Source: Heterobasidion occidentale (lineage: Eukaryota; Basidiomycota; Agaricomycetes; Russulales; Bondarzewiaceae). From it: 64,000 nt of DNA. Of this stretch, positions 11,817 through 24,840 are shown one piece after another. How positions within the stretch are numbered: position 1 is the first letter of the stretch; each line of letters starts with the position of its first letter. The DNA lies in assembly GCA_039111635.1 (NCBI GenBank), contig JBCAQO010000003.1, forward strand, positions 2,232,001-2,296,000. Reading direction: 5' to 3'. Both the position numbers and the translations under genes were made by a program. Below the pieces are notes generated by a model that worked only from the letters and a program-made list of their open reading frames with translations, ran no database searches and had not been told where the DNA came from.

Positions 11817-13856
11817 ATGAGCACCTCTGCCCATTACACTTTGCCATCTGGTCCTCTGGAACGGTTCACGCCGCGCATCTCTACCGGATTTCCCAATCCT
11901 CGTTCATTGCTCATAGTGTTCGGTGAGCTGGTCATCGTTTCCGTTGATACGAAATTTACAGCATGACTCATCTGGTTCTCACAGCTCGGAATTCCATCCT
12001 CTCTGCTCTGCAGAACTCTATCACGATCGGATGTCTTGAAATCGCTGACTCTCATCAAACTTACCGCTTTGGGCATTCTATGGCTGGCGGGAGTGTAGCT
12101 CGCCTCAAAGTTATCAGTGATGACTTCTGGATTCAGATCCTAATGTGTGTTTCCCGTTATTGTCCATCTAGCTCGTTCTGAACGATCTACTCATATTCAC
12201 AGCTCCGGAGACCTTGGTTGTGCGTCCCAAATCCTTGAAGCCACAAAACTCTACTTTCCTCCTGACCTTTGTCTCTAGTCAGCGAGGCCTACATGATTGG
12301 CGCTGTTGAAGTCAGCAATCTCAAAGATGTGATGCACGTCAGTGAATTTTCTTTTATGAGTCTGAAGCCATTACGCAAGCTTTACTCATCCGCTCGTATA
12401 GTTATGGCTGCAGAACGAGTCAGGCATGGCCAACATCACATCACTTTATGCGCGCCTTTCATCGGCTCTATCCGGCCTTTCGAACGCGTTGTTTGGTCAA
12501 ACCCGTGCTAACGCGCGGCTCAATGCCATGTCCAGTTATGATCAGTCCAATGAACTATTCAAGGTATGCCGATCTCTACGACTTCTTAGTGCGACATGCG
12601 ACATTAATAATTCGTTATTCGGCTCCTGCTTGCTGGCAAATGTGAGAAGGCTTTCCTCAGCAAGGAAATGATGTACTCGTGTGCCTTGTGGAGTGACGAA
12701 GAAGGGGGTCTGCGAGGAGATCTGGTTCCAACATCCCGAGACACAAGTTGTGACTTAGAAGCGGCGCAGCTGCGGAAAATTCATCTTGTGCTTCGTAAGG
12801 CTCGCGTTCAGCCTGGGCATAGAATCCTAGAATTTGGGTCTGGATGGGGTGCTATGGCGATAGAGGTGTGTGGTCTGTGTTCTATGATAATGCCTCCGTT
12901 GACACAGCGTTATCATTTCCGCTCTAGGCTGCACGATCCTTTGGCTGTGAGGTGGATACTATCACCCTTTCCGTGGAGCAGAAGAAGCTGGCGGAGGAAC
13001 GAATCCAGGAAGCGGGTCTTCAAGACAGTATACGAGTCCACCTCATGGATTATCGTGAGCTCCCTGCCGAATTTGAGAAGGCATTCGATGCTTTCGTGAG
13101 CATCGAAATGCTTGAGGTACGATAATCTTTCTTCATGCTGCGACATGCCCTTATGAACGTGTCCATAGCATGTAGGCTCCAAGGTACTTTTCGATCGACT
13201 CGATGAGCGGGCTGTTGACTGATGTTCTACAGTATTATACTACCTATTTCAAGATAGTGGACTGGGCTCTGAAGTCGCGCAATGCGACCATCGTCATCAG
13301 CTCTTCGACTTTCCCAGAGTCTCGATATACGGGATATCAGTTACGTTCTATGCAGTTAGGCTGTCTGGCCCTGGCTGACTTCGATTCACAGAGCTGAAGA
13401 TTTCATGAGAAAATACATGTGGCCGAATTCATGCCTTCCCTCAGCGACAGCCTTGATCACCGCTGCCCGCGATGGATCGCAAAGCAGGTTCACACTTGAT
13501 AGCGTAGAGAACCATTCCGCTCGTACGTACTCTGCGTCCGCTTGCCGCTCTGGCCTGAGAAATTGTTTCATGCAGACTATCCTCGCACCTTACGAGAATG
13601 GGATCTCCGTTTAGAAGCGAAGTTGACACCGGGAATGCTGGCCAAAGATTTCCCGAACCTACAAAAGGATTTCGTGGCGTACGAGACTTTCAAGAGAAAA
13701 TGGAGGTACCTTTTTGCCTATGCGGGCGCCGGGTTTGCAGGAGGGTACATAACGTGCCACATGATAACGTTCATACGCCAGGTGGGTCCAACGAATATCT
13801 CCCGCGTTCACAGCGCTCATTCACTTTAGAACGATGCTCCTGACATGTGCGACTGA
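11817..13856 (+). CDS. cyclopropane-fatty-acyl-phospholipid synthase
   Basis: This SAM-dependent enzyme adds a methylene group across the cis double bond of acyl chains in phospholipids (family knowledge). In Coprinopsis the homologue is cfs1, needed for fruiting. The start MSTSAHYTLPSGPLERFTPR is spliced to an N-terminal region (GGSVARLKVISDDFWIQILM, SEAYMIGAVEVSNLKDVM) typical of the fungal enzyme. The SAM-binding motif ILEFGSGWGAMAIE is at about 12,825, followed by TITLSVEQKKLAEERIQEAG. The region HYPRTLREWDLRLEAKL precedes a C-terminal hydrophobic stretch. The last intron (about 13,782-13,829) leads to the short exon NDAPDMCD and the stop at 13,856. About nine GT-AG introns; no break seen. 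Confidence 0.9.
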
Positions 13857-16123
13857 CTTTGAAGGTCGTAAGCGGAAGGCACACTGGAATCATCGTGGCG
13901 TCACGGCTATCTATAAATGTGTACCTTGCTGGTCAAAAGAAAGAAGGTCTTGTATATGTATAAGTACCCTTAGTTACGATAGAGTTAATTATATACCTGT
14001 CCAAAAACTCTTAAGTATGGTCTTCGAAACCCTGAGAAATCGTGTGGACACTGATTATATTTGAGAACAATACAAGACAATAGAGCACGATGCTGTGGGA
14101 TAATAGCTATTCAATCAGAGTGTATGAAGTCCTTGCCCTCTTAGTATCGAATTTAAGACCGAAACTCAAACCGTCCTAGGAATGCTTCTAGGAAGTTGTT
14201 TGAACAGAGTTGCGTGCCTGATACGCGTAGGAACTGACAAGAGTATATTTCAAAGATTCGTATCTGGAGGGTTCGAGAAAAGATGAACACCTATGACATC
14301 TTGGGTCAGTCAGAGGGCGAGAAGAAGCGTTCTGAAGGAGCTATTCGTCGCTTCTACTGGTGTGAATCCTTGGAGCCACGTCGCGATAGTGGATGACTCT
14401 GCAAACATGGGGATATGCCATCTTTGCTATCGATAGAACGGACCCTAGATGAGACACGCCTGAGTGAGGTGATATTGATCCGAAGGCGTCTCGAGATCCC
14501 GGCACACCCGCTCCGTGCATTCGAGTTCGACCGACGACGTCCATTCCATCAGATACGAAAATCGGCGGATCGAGAATGAGGATTGAAAGGCTAGAATCAG
14601 TTGGGGTCATCGTCGGGTGCTTCGAGAGACGAAACTGAGACAAAAGACACTTCAGCGGCTCAGGGAACGGAAGGCTGCATAAACCATTGTACCCCTGAGG
14701 CCTGAGGCCTGATTGATCGAGGATTTGACCCACCGTCCAAAGGGCCATCATAAGCCAGCATCTGCCAGCATGCGTCTCAGCGACAACCATGAGGCTTGCG
14801 CCCTTACGCAGTAGGAACGTTCGAGACTGCTTAGACTACGTAGCGATCTATACTGTCCCCGAGTCTGCTCAATCGGGGTGTGAGATTTTACAAACGGTGC
14901 CATGAGTTTTTTATGGAAGAATCGAAACGCGCCCTTGCGACGAGCCGCTCAACTTTGTGGCACGGATAACATCGTTAAGGACCTCTAGGTTATGTAGCGA
15001 TGATGCCAGGGTCATTAAGGGTTTACCCTTACACTGAGTAGGTGATCTAGACTCTATATCCAATTCAAAACCAAGCCTGGATTCACGATGAGTCGGCGGA
15101 GTATTTCGTACGCGAGTGAGCTCGTGAGCACTCACAAATTTTCGTGAATTTGAAAGGTATTGAATCACGCATAGATATAGATATGCACCAGGCCGTCTGT
15201 TCGAAAAGTCGAGATGTAGATTTTATCGTGTCTTAAGCGAAGGGTATGTAGATTGAACCTCGATCATAAGTTGCGGTGGAGATGGAGCGGGCCGGTGAAT
15301 TAGGCAATCCGATATGAGAGCGTTAGTGATATCCGTGAAGAAAAAACGCTCATAGACAGTCATAGACGGAGCGGTGAGCAGAACGGGATATCCCCTGATA
15401 TCCCCTCCAATATCTCATAAAGTAGGGCCATATGAATGGAAATTGAACAGTGTCATCAAAAAGAGGGTTCAATCTTGCGCAAGTCTTTATTAGCTACATA
15501 TTGATAAAAGCAGGGGTAAGAGACGCACACTTAATAAAGACTCAAAGTCAGAGATAATGACTTGTTCCTTCGAAGGCATGAGGCCTGGTATCATCACACG
15601 GCATGAATTCGGCGCGTGTTCCATCAGGAAACTGTCACCTTGAAGCTCGAACGGGGACCAGATAGATCAATGTGAGAATGTGCTCAACGGCGACAAGCGC
15701 CGTATGATGAGTAAGGTCCACAAAAGATGACTTCAATGCAACGCCATGGACCAACGCAGATGCGCGGCGGGAAAGCTGTTCACCAATCGGCCCATGGCAG
15801 ATCGAGTTGAGCGGGCCTTGCCGTAGATCAGGTCACAAGGTATATGCCAAAGCCCAAGATTTCATAAATTTATGAAGGTTCGGACGGAATTTGACGAATA
15901 TAAGGATCTTGCAAAAGCCCGTCGCCATCATAGGAACCAGTGGGAACCAAAAGTAGACACGGCGTCCGAAATGAGACAGGGTACGAAAGGCACATGGCCC
16001 CACAGCGATGCGACTTTGTGGAGCGTTTTCCTGACGTTGCCGACGAAAATGATGACAATAATGATAAGCGTCTATATATCGCCGTGCACGGGTCCCGTGC
16101 TCTTGGTGAGAGACACCTGCCGA
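13857..16123. other. gene-poor 2.3 kb stretch
   Basis: I see no supported gene here. A minus-strand open frame (14341-14790, 149 codons) has a weak resemblance to the leucine-rich tail of agaricomycete F-box proteins (MHGAGVPGSRDAF, then HSGVSHLGS). It has no F-box and no visible splicing partners, so it may be a relic or chance. The rest is mid-GC DNA without obvious repeats. Confidence 0.5.
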
Positions 16124-16961
16124 CTATGCGGTAGACGAGCTGTAATACAACCTGCCGGCAACATCGTTGACAACCCAGTCAAGGCCCTCTAATAGATTCT
16201 TTCCTGTAACAGCACTGCATGGCCAGATTTTCCATTCGTGAGATTTAATCGACTGCAGTTCCAATGCCTGAAGAAAAGAGAAATCATTGTCTCGAAAGTG
16301 AGCGGCTAGGCATTACATACTTCCGTGATCTCTTCATCCGTCATAGAGCCAAAGATGTCTTGTTTGTTCGCAAATATCAGAAGAGATGCACCTGCAAGCC
16401 TCTAAGGTACTCATGCCAACATTAAGAATCAAGCAAGGGAAGATGAGGATACATACATCTTCGAGCAGGAGACTGTGAAGCTCTTCCTTGCAATCTTGGA
16501 TACGCATCCTATCTCCGGAATCGACTACCCATGCAATGGCGTCTGTTTGCTCGAAGTAATTCCGCCAATATGGTCGAAGTGTGCGTTGACCGCCCACATC
16601 CCCTAAAAACATATGTTAGGGTTCTAGTATAGAAGCATTACGAGGGCGGTACACACAGATGTTTAACGTATACCTTGAGGGGGGAGGCCACCCTTAAGCC
16701 TCTGTCAGTTCAGACACCTGACTACGCCGCACCTTCCATGGGTGAACGTTTTGATGTTGAAGCCCAGGGTTGGGCTTACGCTCATGATGTCTTCACCATT
16801 GAGCTTCTTCAGAATTGTCGTCTTGCCTGCATTGTCAAGGCCACTATCAAGTTCTTCGTTAACAATCGTGAGAGTAGGACCCGGCTCATAAGTTACAGAA
16901 AGAGGATCCGCATCTCCTTCTCCTTCTGGCGATTTTTTCGTATAATAGTGAGCAGGCCCAT
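16124..16961 (-). CDS. ARL2: ARF-like small GTPase ARL2 (Alp41/Cin4 type)
   Basis: ARL2 works with tubulin cofactor D in beta-tubulin folding and microtubule integrity (family knowledge). The start [20 protein letters not shown] is followed by an intron that splits a Leu codon and restores [15 protein letters not shown] (G1). Then come [11 protein letters not shown] (G2), [20 protein letters not shown] (G3), FANKQD (G4) and [16 protein letters not shown] (G5). The C-terminus is [12 protein letters not shown]. Glycine 2 is present, as in all ARF-family proteins. About six short introns. It shares a 258-bp upstream region with eIF5B. No missing residue noted. Confidence 0.94.
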
Positions 16962-17219
16962 CAGAAGGTTGAGCAAGAGGACGTTAATCTGTAACGTCTA
17001 GAGTCTGCGGAGGACGACATCGCAGTCGTGATGAAGGAGGACCCCGGATTGCTGTACAGTCATGTTGGTTGCGTAATGTGTCTAGGATCTCTTTGCGGTT
17101 TTCGGGGCCTTCTGGACTTCATTCCTGTGTAGTCAGACTTCGCTCTCAATCGAATCGACTGCCTACTTGGAATCCACCAAGAAAAAGCATCCATCAGCCC
17201 ATCCTTTTGACATTCAAAT
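16962..17219. promoter_or_regulatory. divergent promoter, ARL2 / eIF5B
   Basis: Only 258 bp separate the two start codons, so both core promoters must lie here. No TATA box is obvious, as is usual for housekeeping genes of this kind. Confidence 0.6.
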
Positions 17220-20200
17220 ATGGCCCCAAAAAATAAAGGCAAGAAGGGAAAGAAGCAGAACGCTGATGATGACTTCTGGTGTGTGAGCCTGTTCTACAGT
17301 CAAGTTTTCAGAGTTGCTGAATGAGAGTCTCTAGGGATAAAGCGGGCGAATCAGTCCCTAGTATTGACCCTGATTCTGCTGATCGGGTAGGCGTAGGCCC
17401 AGAGGACGAGTATCGAAATAAAGATGCTGCCAAGGGTGCCTTCTCGTCCTTCGCAGCCTTGGGTACAGTTGCTGCTGAAGACCAAGGCGACGAGGAAGAC
17501 TTCGGCGGGCTCATGGTTTGTCTCTCCAGCTCCATTCGTGATTCTTTCGCAATAATGATCAGCATATGGGGCTCAGTCAGCACTCAAGGCCGTCCGAACG
17601 AAGAAAGACAAAAAGAAGAGCAAGAAAGGTGCAGAGGATGGCGCTGAAACCTCTGTATCAGTTGCAGATGGTCCTCCACCCGGCGAGGGATCCGGCGGTG
17701 AAGGAACCGAAGACGCAGTGGTCGCTGGTGATGTGCAGGTGCGCTGGCGCTACAAGCTGTCTACGACGCTGACCCTAACCTGGGCTGCTCTCTCTGCTCT
17801 CCGACCTCTCTGTCCTCCGGTTTCCACCCTCCGCATCTACTCTTCGTCTCCCGTTCCCGGTCTCCGTCTTCGTCTCTCCTCTTACTTGCTATGGAGTTTC
17901 ACCACTCCACCGTTGCTAAAGTAGATATTTCGGCTCCGAAGAAAGCCATCGAAATGACCCCAGATGATCTAGCAGACGAGGAATGGGGTGCTGCGACGGG
18001 CAAGAAAGGCAAAAAGAATAAAGGCAAGAGGGGTCAAGCTCAAGTGCCGAAAGAGGAAAACTTTGGTGAGTATTGAAGTGGCTATACGAATGTCAACTTA
18101 TTTTCTCCCCATACTAGGCTCCGAAGAATTGATTGCGGCCGAGGTGACAGAATCAAAGGAGTCCAGTGCGCTTCATTCATCTCAGACGAAGGATGACGAC
18201 GACGTAGTTGACGAGAACGGCCCGAAAATCCTATCGAAGAAGGAGAAGGAGAAGTTGAAGAAAGAGCGAGAGAAGGTTTGTTTTAAACGAGATCTCTTCA
18301 CGAGAGATGCTTTTGATTCATGTTTCAAATGATTTAGGCGAAGAAAAAGGCGCAAGCGGCTGCGAAGAAAGCACAAGAAGGAGCCCAAGATCCTCCGGCA
18401 GAAGAGTCATTGCAACCTGCTGAATCTATATCCCAGCCTGTTGAGAAGGAAGAGGACGGCGCTGAGGATGACGCTGGCGGCGGAGAGGGTGACTCGAAAA
18501 AAAAGAAAAAAAAGAAGAAGGCGAAGAAGGAAGAGGAGCCCGCACCCGTACCGGTCAAGAAAAAAGGGGGAGCAGGCATCAGCGCTTTGAGGGCGATCAT
18601 GGAAGAGAAGAAACGGTTAGAGGAGGAGGCTAGGTTGAGAGAAGAGGAGGAGCGGAAGAGAATAGAAGAAGAAGATCGGCTGGCGGAAGAGGAAGCGAGG
18701 AAGAAAGAGGAAGAGAAGCAGCGAAAGAAAGAGAAGGAAAAGGTCTGTTTTCTCGTGATTCATCATCTGAGCGATCCTCAACGGTTCACTAGGCGAAACG
18801 AGAGCTGGCCAAAAAAGAAGGTCGACTCCTGACGAAGAAACAGAAAGAGGAGCAACGCGCGGCAGAGATACGAAGGCAAGCTCTCATTGCTTCTGGTGTA
18901 CAGATAGAAGGCCTGCAACAAACATCCGCTCCCTCTAAACGTCCGCTTTATGGTAACCGTAAAAAAGGTCCTGTTGGAAGGGGGCCACCTTCAGCACCGG
19001 AATCGGCCATTCAAACACCGGAACCACCATCACCGAAGGAGCTTGCGCCAGAGCCAAAAGAGGAAGAGAAGAAGGTGGAGCCGACAGACGATGTCAAGAG
19101 CGATTGGGATGCATCTAGCGACGAAGAAAAAGCAAAGCCCTCCGATGTCAAGGAAACTTGGGATGAATCGAGTGATGAAGAGGATGCGCCGAAACCCGCG
19201 ACTGAGACATCGAAACCTGCTGAGAAGGTCTCCAATGTGAAAGGTGCAGAAATCAACATTTCTTGAACAGGAGTCAGCGTTGCTCAATATTCTACAACAG
19301 CATCTGTCCAGCCTGTGAAGAAGATCACACAACCAGCCCTATCATCTCCAAAAGTTTCTGCGCAAGCCAAACCTAATATCGGCAAACCTACTCCAGATTC
19401 ACAAGGATCTTCTGAAGAGAATTCGGGTTCTGACTCTGAGGAGGATTCGTCTGAACAAGATTCAGACTCGGACTCAGAATCGGAATCAGACTCGGATGAC
19501 GGAATGACAAAGGCCGAGAGATTGGCTGCTCAACGCAAGGCGGAGGCGGTAGCTCGCAGGGCGAAAGCTCATGAGGCTGCCCTTGCAGCACGAAGCAAAG
19601 ACGACCTGCGCAGTCCGATTTGCTGTATCTTGGGCCACGTCGACACGGGTAAGACCAAGTTGTTGGACAAGGTTTGTCGTCCCTTCATACCCTTCGGACC
19701 TTTTCTAATCCCTCGCCTATAAAAGATTCGGCAGACGAACGTCCAAGAAGGCGAAGCAGGTGGTATCACGCAGCAAATTGGTGCCACATACTTCCCACAG
19801 GAAGCTATCAGAACGAAGACTGCCGTGCTCAACAAGGTGAGCACTTTCGGAACGGATCTCATCGCCCGCTGACTTCCAAGATAGGGGAATGAACAAGAAT
19901 ACAAGGTTCCGGGTTTGTTGGTCATAGATACCCCAGGCCACGAATCCTTCACAAATTTGCGCACTCGTGGCAGTTCCTTGTGTAACATTGCCATTCTAGT
20001 CGTCGATATCATGGTAATACCGTATCTGGCTGCTATTAGCCCGACGCTCACCCTCTGTGCAGCATGGTCTGGAACAACAAACCTTGGAATCCCTCCGCCT
20101 CCTCAGGGATCGCAAGACGCCGTTTATCGTAGCTTTGAACAAGGTATGGCATTTCGTTTCCCGTGATCACTCTGTTTAACGCTGTCCTTCAAGATCGACC

Positions 20201-21869
20201 GTATCTACGGATGGAACCCGACTCCTGATGGCGCACTACAAGAATCCCTTGCGAAGCAGACACGAACTGTGCAGCGCGAATTCGATGACCGTGTTCAAAA
20301 GACAATTTTGGCCTTCGCAGAACAAGGTCTCAATGCCGTTCTGTACTACGAGAACAAGAGCTTTGCTCGAAACGTCTCCATCGTGCCCACATCTGCGGTC
20401 ACAGGAGAAGGCGTGCCAGACATGATCATGTTGCTGGTGAATCTGACACAGCAGCGCATGAGTGATCGTTTGATGTACCTCTCCGAGTTGGAGTGTACCG
20501 TCCTTGAAGTTAAAGTCATCGAAGGTCTTGGGACAACCATCGATGTCGTCCTGTCCAATGGTATTCTTCGCGAAGGAGATAAGATCGTGGTGTGCGGTCT
20601 CAACGGACCTATCGTGACCCAAGTCCGCGCTCTGTTAACTCCGCAACCCCTCAGGGAGCTACGAATAAAGGTAAGTCGCTCATCAACATTATCATGGGTT
20701 CGGATCCGTTAAATATATACGCGTTAGTCGGTATATGTTCACCACAAAGAAGTCAAGGCTGCCTTGGGGGTGAAGATTGTCGCCCCAGATCTTGAGAAGG
20801 CAATCGCCGGTTCGAGGCTTCTAGTAGTAGGACCAGAAGACGATGAAGATGACATGCGGGAGGAGGTCATGTCAGATCTCACAACTCTTCTCAATTCCAT
20901 CGACAAGTCAGGTCGCGGTGTTTGCGTACAGGCCAGCACACTCGGGTCTCTCGAGGCTTTGCTCGACTTTCTGAAATCAAGTAAAATCCCGGTATCCGGT
21001 ATCAACATTGGGCCTGTGCACAAGAAGGATGTCATGCGAGCCGGCACAATGTTGGAGAAAGCTCGCGAGCTAGCATGCATCCTTTGTTTCGATGTCACTG
21101 TTGATAAGGATGCAGAGCGCATGGCTGAGGAGATGGGTATCCGTTTGTTTAAAGGTGCGCGTCGCATGATTGTTTGGGTATATGTGCTGATTACTGTCAT
21201 AGCCGATATCATCTATCATCTGTTCGACGCGTTCACTGCATATAATGCCGAGATACAGGAGGCCAAGCGGAGAGATGCCGCTCCCATAGCGGTTTGGCCT
21301 TGTCGATTGAAGATCATTGCGTGCTTTTGTAAACGGGACCCGATCATCTTGGGCGTGGATATCTTGGACGGCACCTTGCGGATAGGAACGCCACTATGTG
21401 TGATCAAGACAGACCCAGTGACTGGAGCTAAGGAAATCATAGAATTGGGAAAGATGTAAGCCGTTTATTATTCAACACAATCGACCTAACTATGCCTTCG
21501 TAGCACATCTTTGGAGATCAATCACAAGTCTATGGAAGTAAGGAGAGATTTATCATCGGTGTTGCAATACCAACAACTCTTTCGTTTCGTTTTAGATCGT
21601 AAAGAAGTCGCAAGCTGGCGGTGGTGTCGCGGTCAAGATTGAGCACGCTGTCTATCAATCAGCCAAGATGTTTGGGCGACATTTTGACGATAAAGACGAA
21701 CTTTACAGTCGTGTAACGCGCCAGAGTATTGATGTGTTAAAGGTTTGACATCTTCATGTTCCATCTCTTTCATTTATTCTCACCCTTTTTCAAGACTTCT
21801 TTCAAAGTTGACGTGACCACTGAAGAATGGCTCCTGATTAAGGCCCTGAAGCCAGTTCGTAAAATTTGA
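17220..21869 (+). CDS. FUN12: translation initiation factor eIF5B (IF2-like GTPase)
   Basis: eIF5B joins the 60S subunit to the initiation complex (family knowledge). The start [20 protein letters not shown] is typical. The N-terminal third is a charged Lys/Glu region, then an acidic Ser/Asp stretch. The GTPase motifs are [12 protein letters not shown] (G1, 19,636), [18 protein letters not shown] (G3) and NKID (G4, split by an intron at about 20,140). The beta-barrel, helical and C-terminal parts continue to [11 protein letters not shown] and a stop at 21,867-21,869. An in-frame TGA at 19,264 is removed if the intron is 19,228-19,311 (84 nt, phase 0). Length and order match the family. Confidence 0.94.
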
Positions 21870-22599
21870 ACTTACCTTCAAATGCGTGATCTAATGAATC
21901 CTAATCTAGCGACTGAATATCCAATGAGATCTCTCGCCTTACTTGCATTGACTTCGGCCTTGACCGCTCTCAATCTCTGGCTGCGATTCCTGACAGTATA
22001 TTTGTTTTGAACAAGTTATCTGCATCATGTTGTTGTATGGAAGATCAATTCTCACAGGCCTCACCCATTGACCAGATTGCGTTTGTACGATACCGTTCTC
22101 CGCTTCAATATCCATCTCCCGTCGGTGTGATGCGGTGAATGTATGGAATTTCATACGGTAGTGGTCGCCCTATGATGGTCTTCATCACTCTCTGTCGCAG
22201 GCTGACTAGGCCGGTTTAAATCTTGATTTCTCCACGGCGACATTTTATGGCGAATGCATGTAGCATCCTAATTGAACGGCTATGCATGAAAGCCGGCGAA
22301 GAAACGGAGACCGACGCTTTGAATTCAGAGTCCTCAACGAGGTCAACATAGAATTTTGAAAGAAAGGTATGGAAAAGATTGTGAAAAGATGCACATTATT
22401 TTACAGCGTCCGGTGGTATGCTACAGACGTGTACGTATTCTCCGGTCTCTTGAGTCCCACAACAACGCTGAAATCGGTTCATCAGATATCCAAGAGGAAT
22501 GATTTCATCTATCGCCATTTGATACACCTGCTCCTATCGACTCGATTCGATTTCTGATAGTTTGTCGCACTGAGAGTATTTGTCGACTCTATGCACAGT
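21870..22599. other. 730 bp between eIF5B and the CYP505 relic
   Basis: I see nothing clearly coding. By position it could contain the eroded N-terminal third of the CYP505 relic that follows, but I cannot align it by eye. Confidence 0.4.
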
Positions 22600-24235
22600 C
22601 TTCGGAAATCTGATGACCGCGGCAAAAGTCTTCACGGAACGAACCCAACGGAAAACATGACTTGCCTGACCAAGTACTGCATGGAAAGGACCTGGGGGCC
22701 GGCGAGAATACCCTTGGATATCGTTATCATAACGAGCGTAGGCGCATGTTTTTTTCTTTGCAAGGGCTAGATAACATAAAAAATATTGCCGGTACGCTAG
22801 ATCATTGTTGCCATCGGAATTTCTTGTTGCTGGTCAGTACGGAACTATCTCCTCTCTCTTCTTTTATTGATACCTTTATTTTATTCACTGCCTAGGACAC
22901 GAGATCAGCTTGGATAAGAAACATACGGCGACGACGTGAGCTGTGTTGATGATCCAGCTGCGTATGGACACCCTCACTTTCATCACTTTGCTTGAACTAA
23001 GCGATCTAGACAAGATGCCTTATCTCATCGGTACGTACGATCCTAAAATCCATTGTCGATAAGAATTTTATATAGCCGTCATGTGCGAGTCCCTTCGACT
23101 CTTTTGCTCTTCTGCCATGCGTTGAAGATGCCTACTAAGGATGCTCCACGTACCTGGTGTCCTCCCTACACACCGTAATGTTTCACTCAGCCTAATGCCT
23201 GGAAACTGGTATGTGCGCATGCATGATCATTGTACGTGTCTCTGCGGATCCACGAATATACCTCTCAATCTCCGATATGGAACTCAAGGACGAGTGTTGG
23301 ATTAGCAATATGCCCGACTCGCCATAATATCTGTAGTCCAGAGGTTCGACCTGGTCATATCGCTTGCGCCTCAAGCAAACAATCAACACCAAACCCGACG
23401 ATTTCTATCCGAGCCATGAACTGACAGGGAACGCCTGGTTTAGCCGCTCCTTGCTCCTCCAGTCCGTGAATGGTGGTGCAGGATTCAGACGACAGGAATT
23501 TTCGCGCTTGTTGTCCGTGATGCTAAACCCAAGGCTTCACTAGATGTCCTATAGGTACAAACAACGGTGTTTCCGAGGCCGACTTGTGAGCAAGGCGCTG
23601 CGTATAGTGTATTACTTGATGACAGCATCTGACAATATCTAGACCCATTACACGATCACCGCTCGACTCTGTATCGACTCTGCCACGAAGCCATTCCGAC
23701 CGATGATTCAGTAATCATACTACCCGCTTCATTCGAAGGTGCGTCCATAAGATCGTCGAAATCACCGAGTGCAAAAATGATCAACGATCGAACACGCAAA
23801 CCGGCGTATTTGTCGCCCAATACCTGGTTGAGCGGCAGCGTGCTTGCAGGCGTTCAGCCCAGCGTGTTCGACGGAGGCAGTTACGACTGGATCCAGACGT
23901 TCTAACCTGCCTCCATTTTGATGGTCGACTTTCTCGTGAAACGCGGTGGCAGGCATCTTATCGGACCGAGATGTTTTTTAATACGCTTGACACTTATGGC
24001 AAGGCAGGTAACAAGGATATGAATTTTGACGTGCAAGACTGTTTTTTGTGTTCAGACAGCATTATCAGACATCGGATTGAAATTGAAATTTTTTGATGGT
24101 AGAAGTGCTCGGGCGACTGCTATAAGTCTGCTATACGCTTGTTCGATGCCCTGATGCTGCGCTTAGCGGTGTTATCGAGAACAAGCAATTGATAGCTGCG
24201 GGAGCCACTGTCACGCAGCGCATGCCCAAGTAGTG
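22600..24235 (+). pseudogene. CYP505-type P450-reductase relic, first half
   Basis: This is a heavily decayed copy of the gene at 49,228-53,533. Recognisable in order are VFTERTQRK (22,628), the I-helix EFLVAGHE split by an intron at the same place as in the intact gene (about 22,840-22,900), DKMPYLI then AVMCESLRL with the K-helix ExxR (about 23,010-23,100, same intron phase), PNAWKL (start of the heme loop; the Cys region is lost), SVVQRFDLV and KPDDFY (about 23,335-23,405). The FMN domain follows with IPTDDSVI and PASFEG, then SYDWIQTF and LVKRGGRHLIG, then PDAALSGVIENKQLIAAG at about 24,150-24,200. Frames shift repeatedly and stops are common. The reductase half is found 23 kb downstream. 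Confidence 0.82.
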
Positions 24236-24258
24236 ACGCCGTGGGACGGTGGGACGTA

Positions 24259-24831
24259 CATCAGCAAACCTGTAACCGGTCCCAGCCAGTCCCAGAGCCC
24301 CAGATGCTCCTAGATGCTTAGGTCATCTGGGGATATCTGGCTAGATGTCTGTGTATGGCCAGATCTGGACAGATAAGGTGCTCTATCAATAAGCTGACTA
24401 GGAGCACATTTCCGGAAGGCAGAGTATGTAAGATTCCCACAGTACCGAAAAGTCAAGAAATACATTTGTTGGACTTCAAAGATTTTAATTGACATTGGTG
24501 CTATCTGTTAGATTTCAGCTTGTGAGTGGTATTGGGATACTTCCCTGTATCATAGCTTTCAAATGATGTATCATATGCCATCATTCTTCCATGGATAGAT
24601 GCTAAAATGCGAAAATAGATGACACCTCACAGAGTTTAGGCATCTCAAATTCTTTGAAGTCTCAAAAAGCGCAATATAACCTAATTGTCGAGGAAGGATA
24701 TTATGGTCATATGGTGGAGTGGATAATTCTGGTACTAACATTGCTCTCAGCCGGTGAATAGTTCAAGAGGTTCTGGGTTCAATCCCAGTGAAAACCCGAT
24801 ATTGCGAGATCTAACCAGAACGAGCGAGAAC
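24259..24831 (+). repeat. left inverted block of the candidate TIR element
   Basis: Similarity to the right-hand block at 47,228-47,484 (inverted) is seen at the outer 11-mer, at 24,290-24,390, and strongest at 24,784-24,831 (only a few mismatches in 48 bp). About 320 bp at roughly 24,395-24,710 has no counterpart on the right and may be an inserted piece. Confidence 0.6.
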
Positions 24832-24840
24832 GGACAAGGA

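Noticed and set aside
14341..14790. 149-codon minus-strand frame vaguely like an F-box protein tail
   Set aside because: No F-box and only a weak pattern match; kept only as a note on a gene-poor stretch.
19264..19266. In-frame TGA in the eIF5B acidic linker, suggesting readthrough or a broken gene
   Set aside because: An intron 19,228-19,311 with gt and cag ends is 84 nt long, phase 0 on both sides, and removes the stop.
24712..24786. tRNA-like A box (TGGTGGAGTGG) and B box (GGTTCAATCCC), suggesting a SINE or tRNA gene
   Set aside because: No cloverleaf can be folded around them. The B-box-like part belongs to the inverted block shared with 47,228-47,275, where the A-box-like part is not kept.
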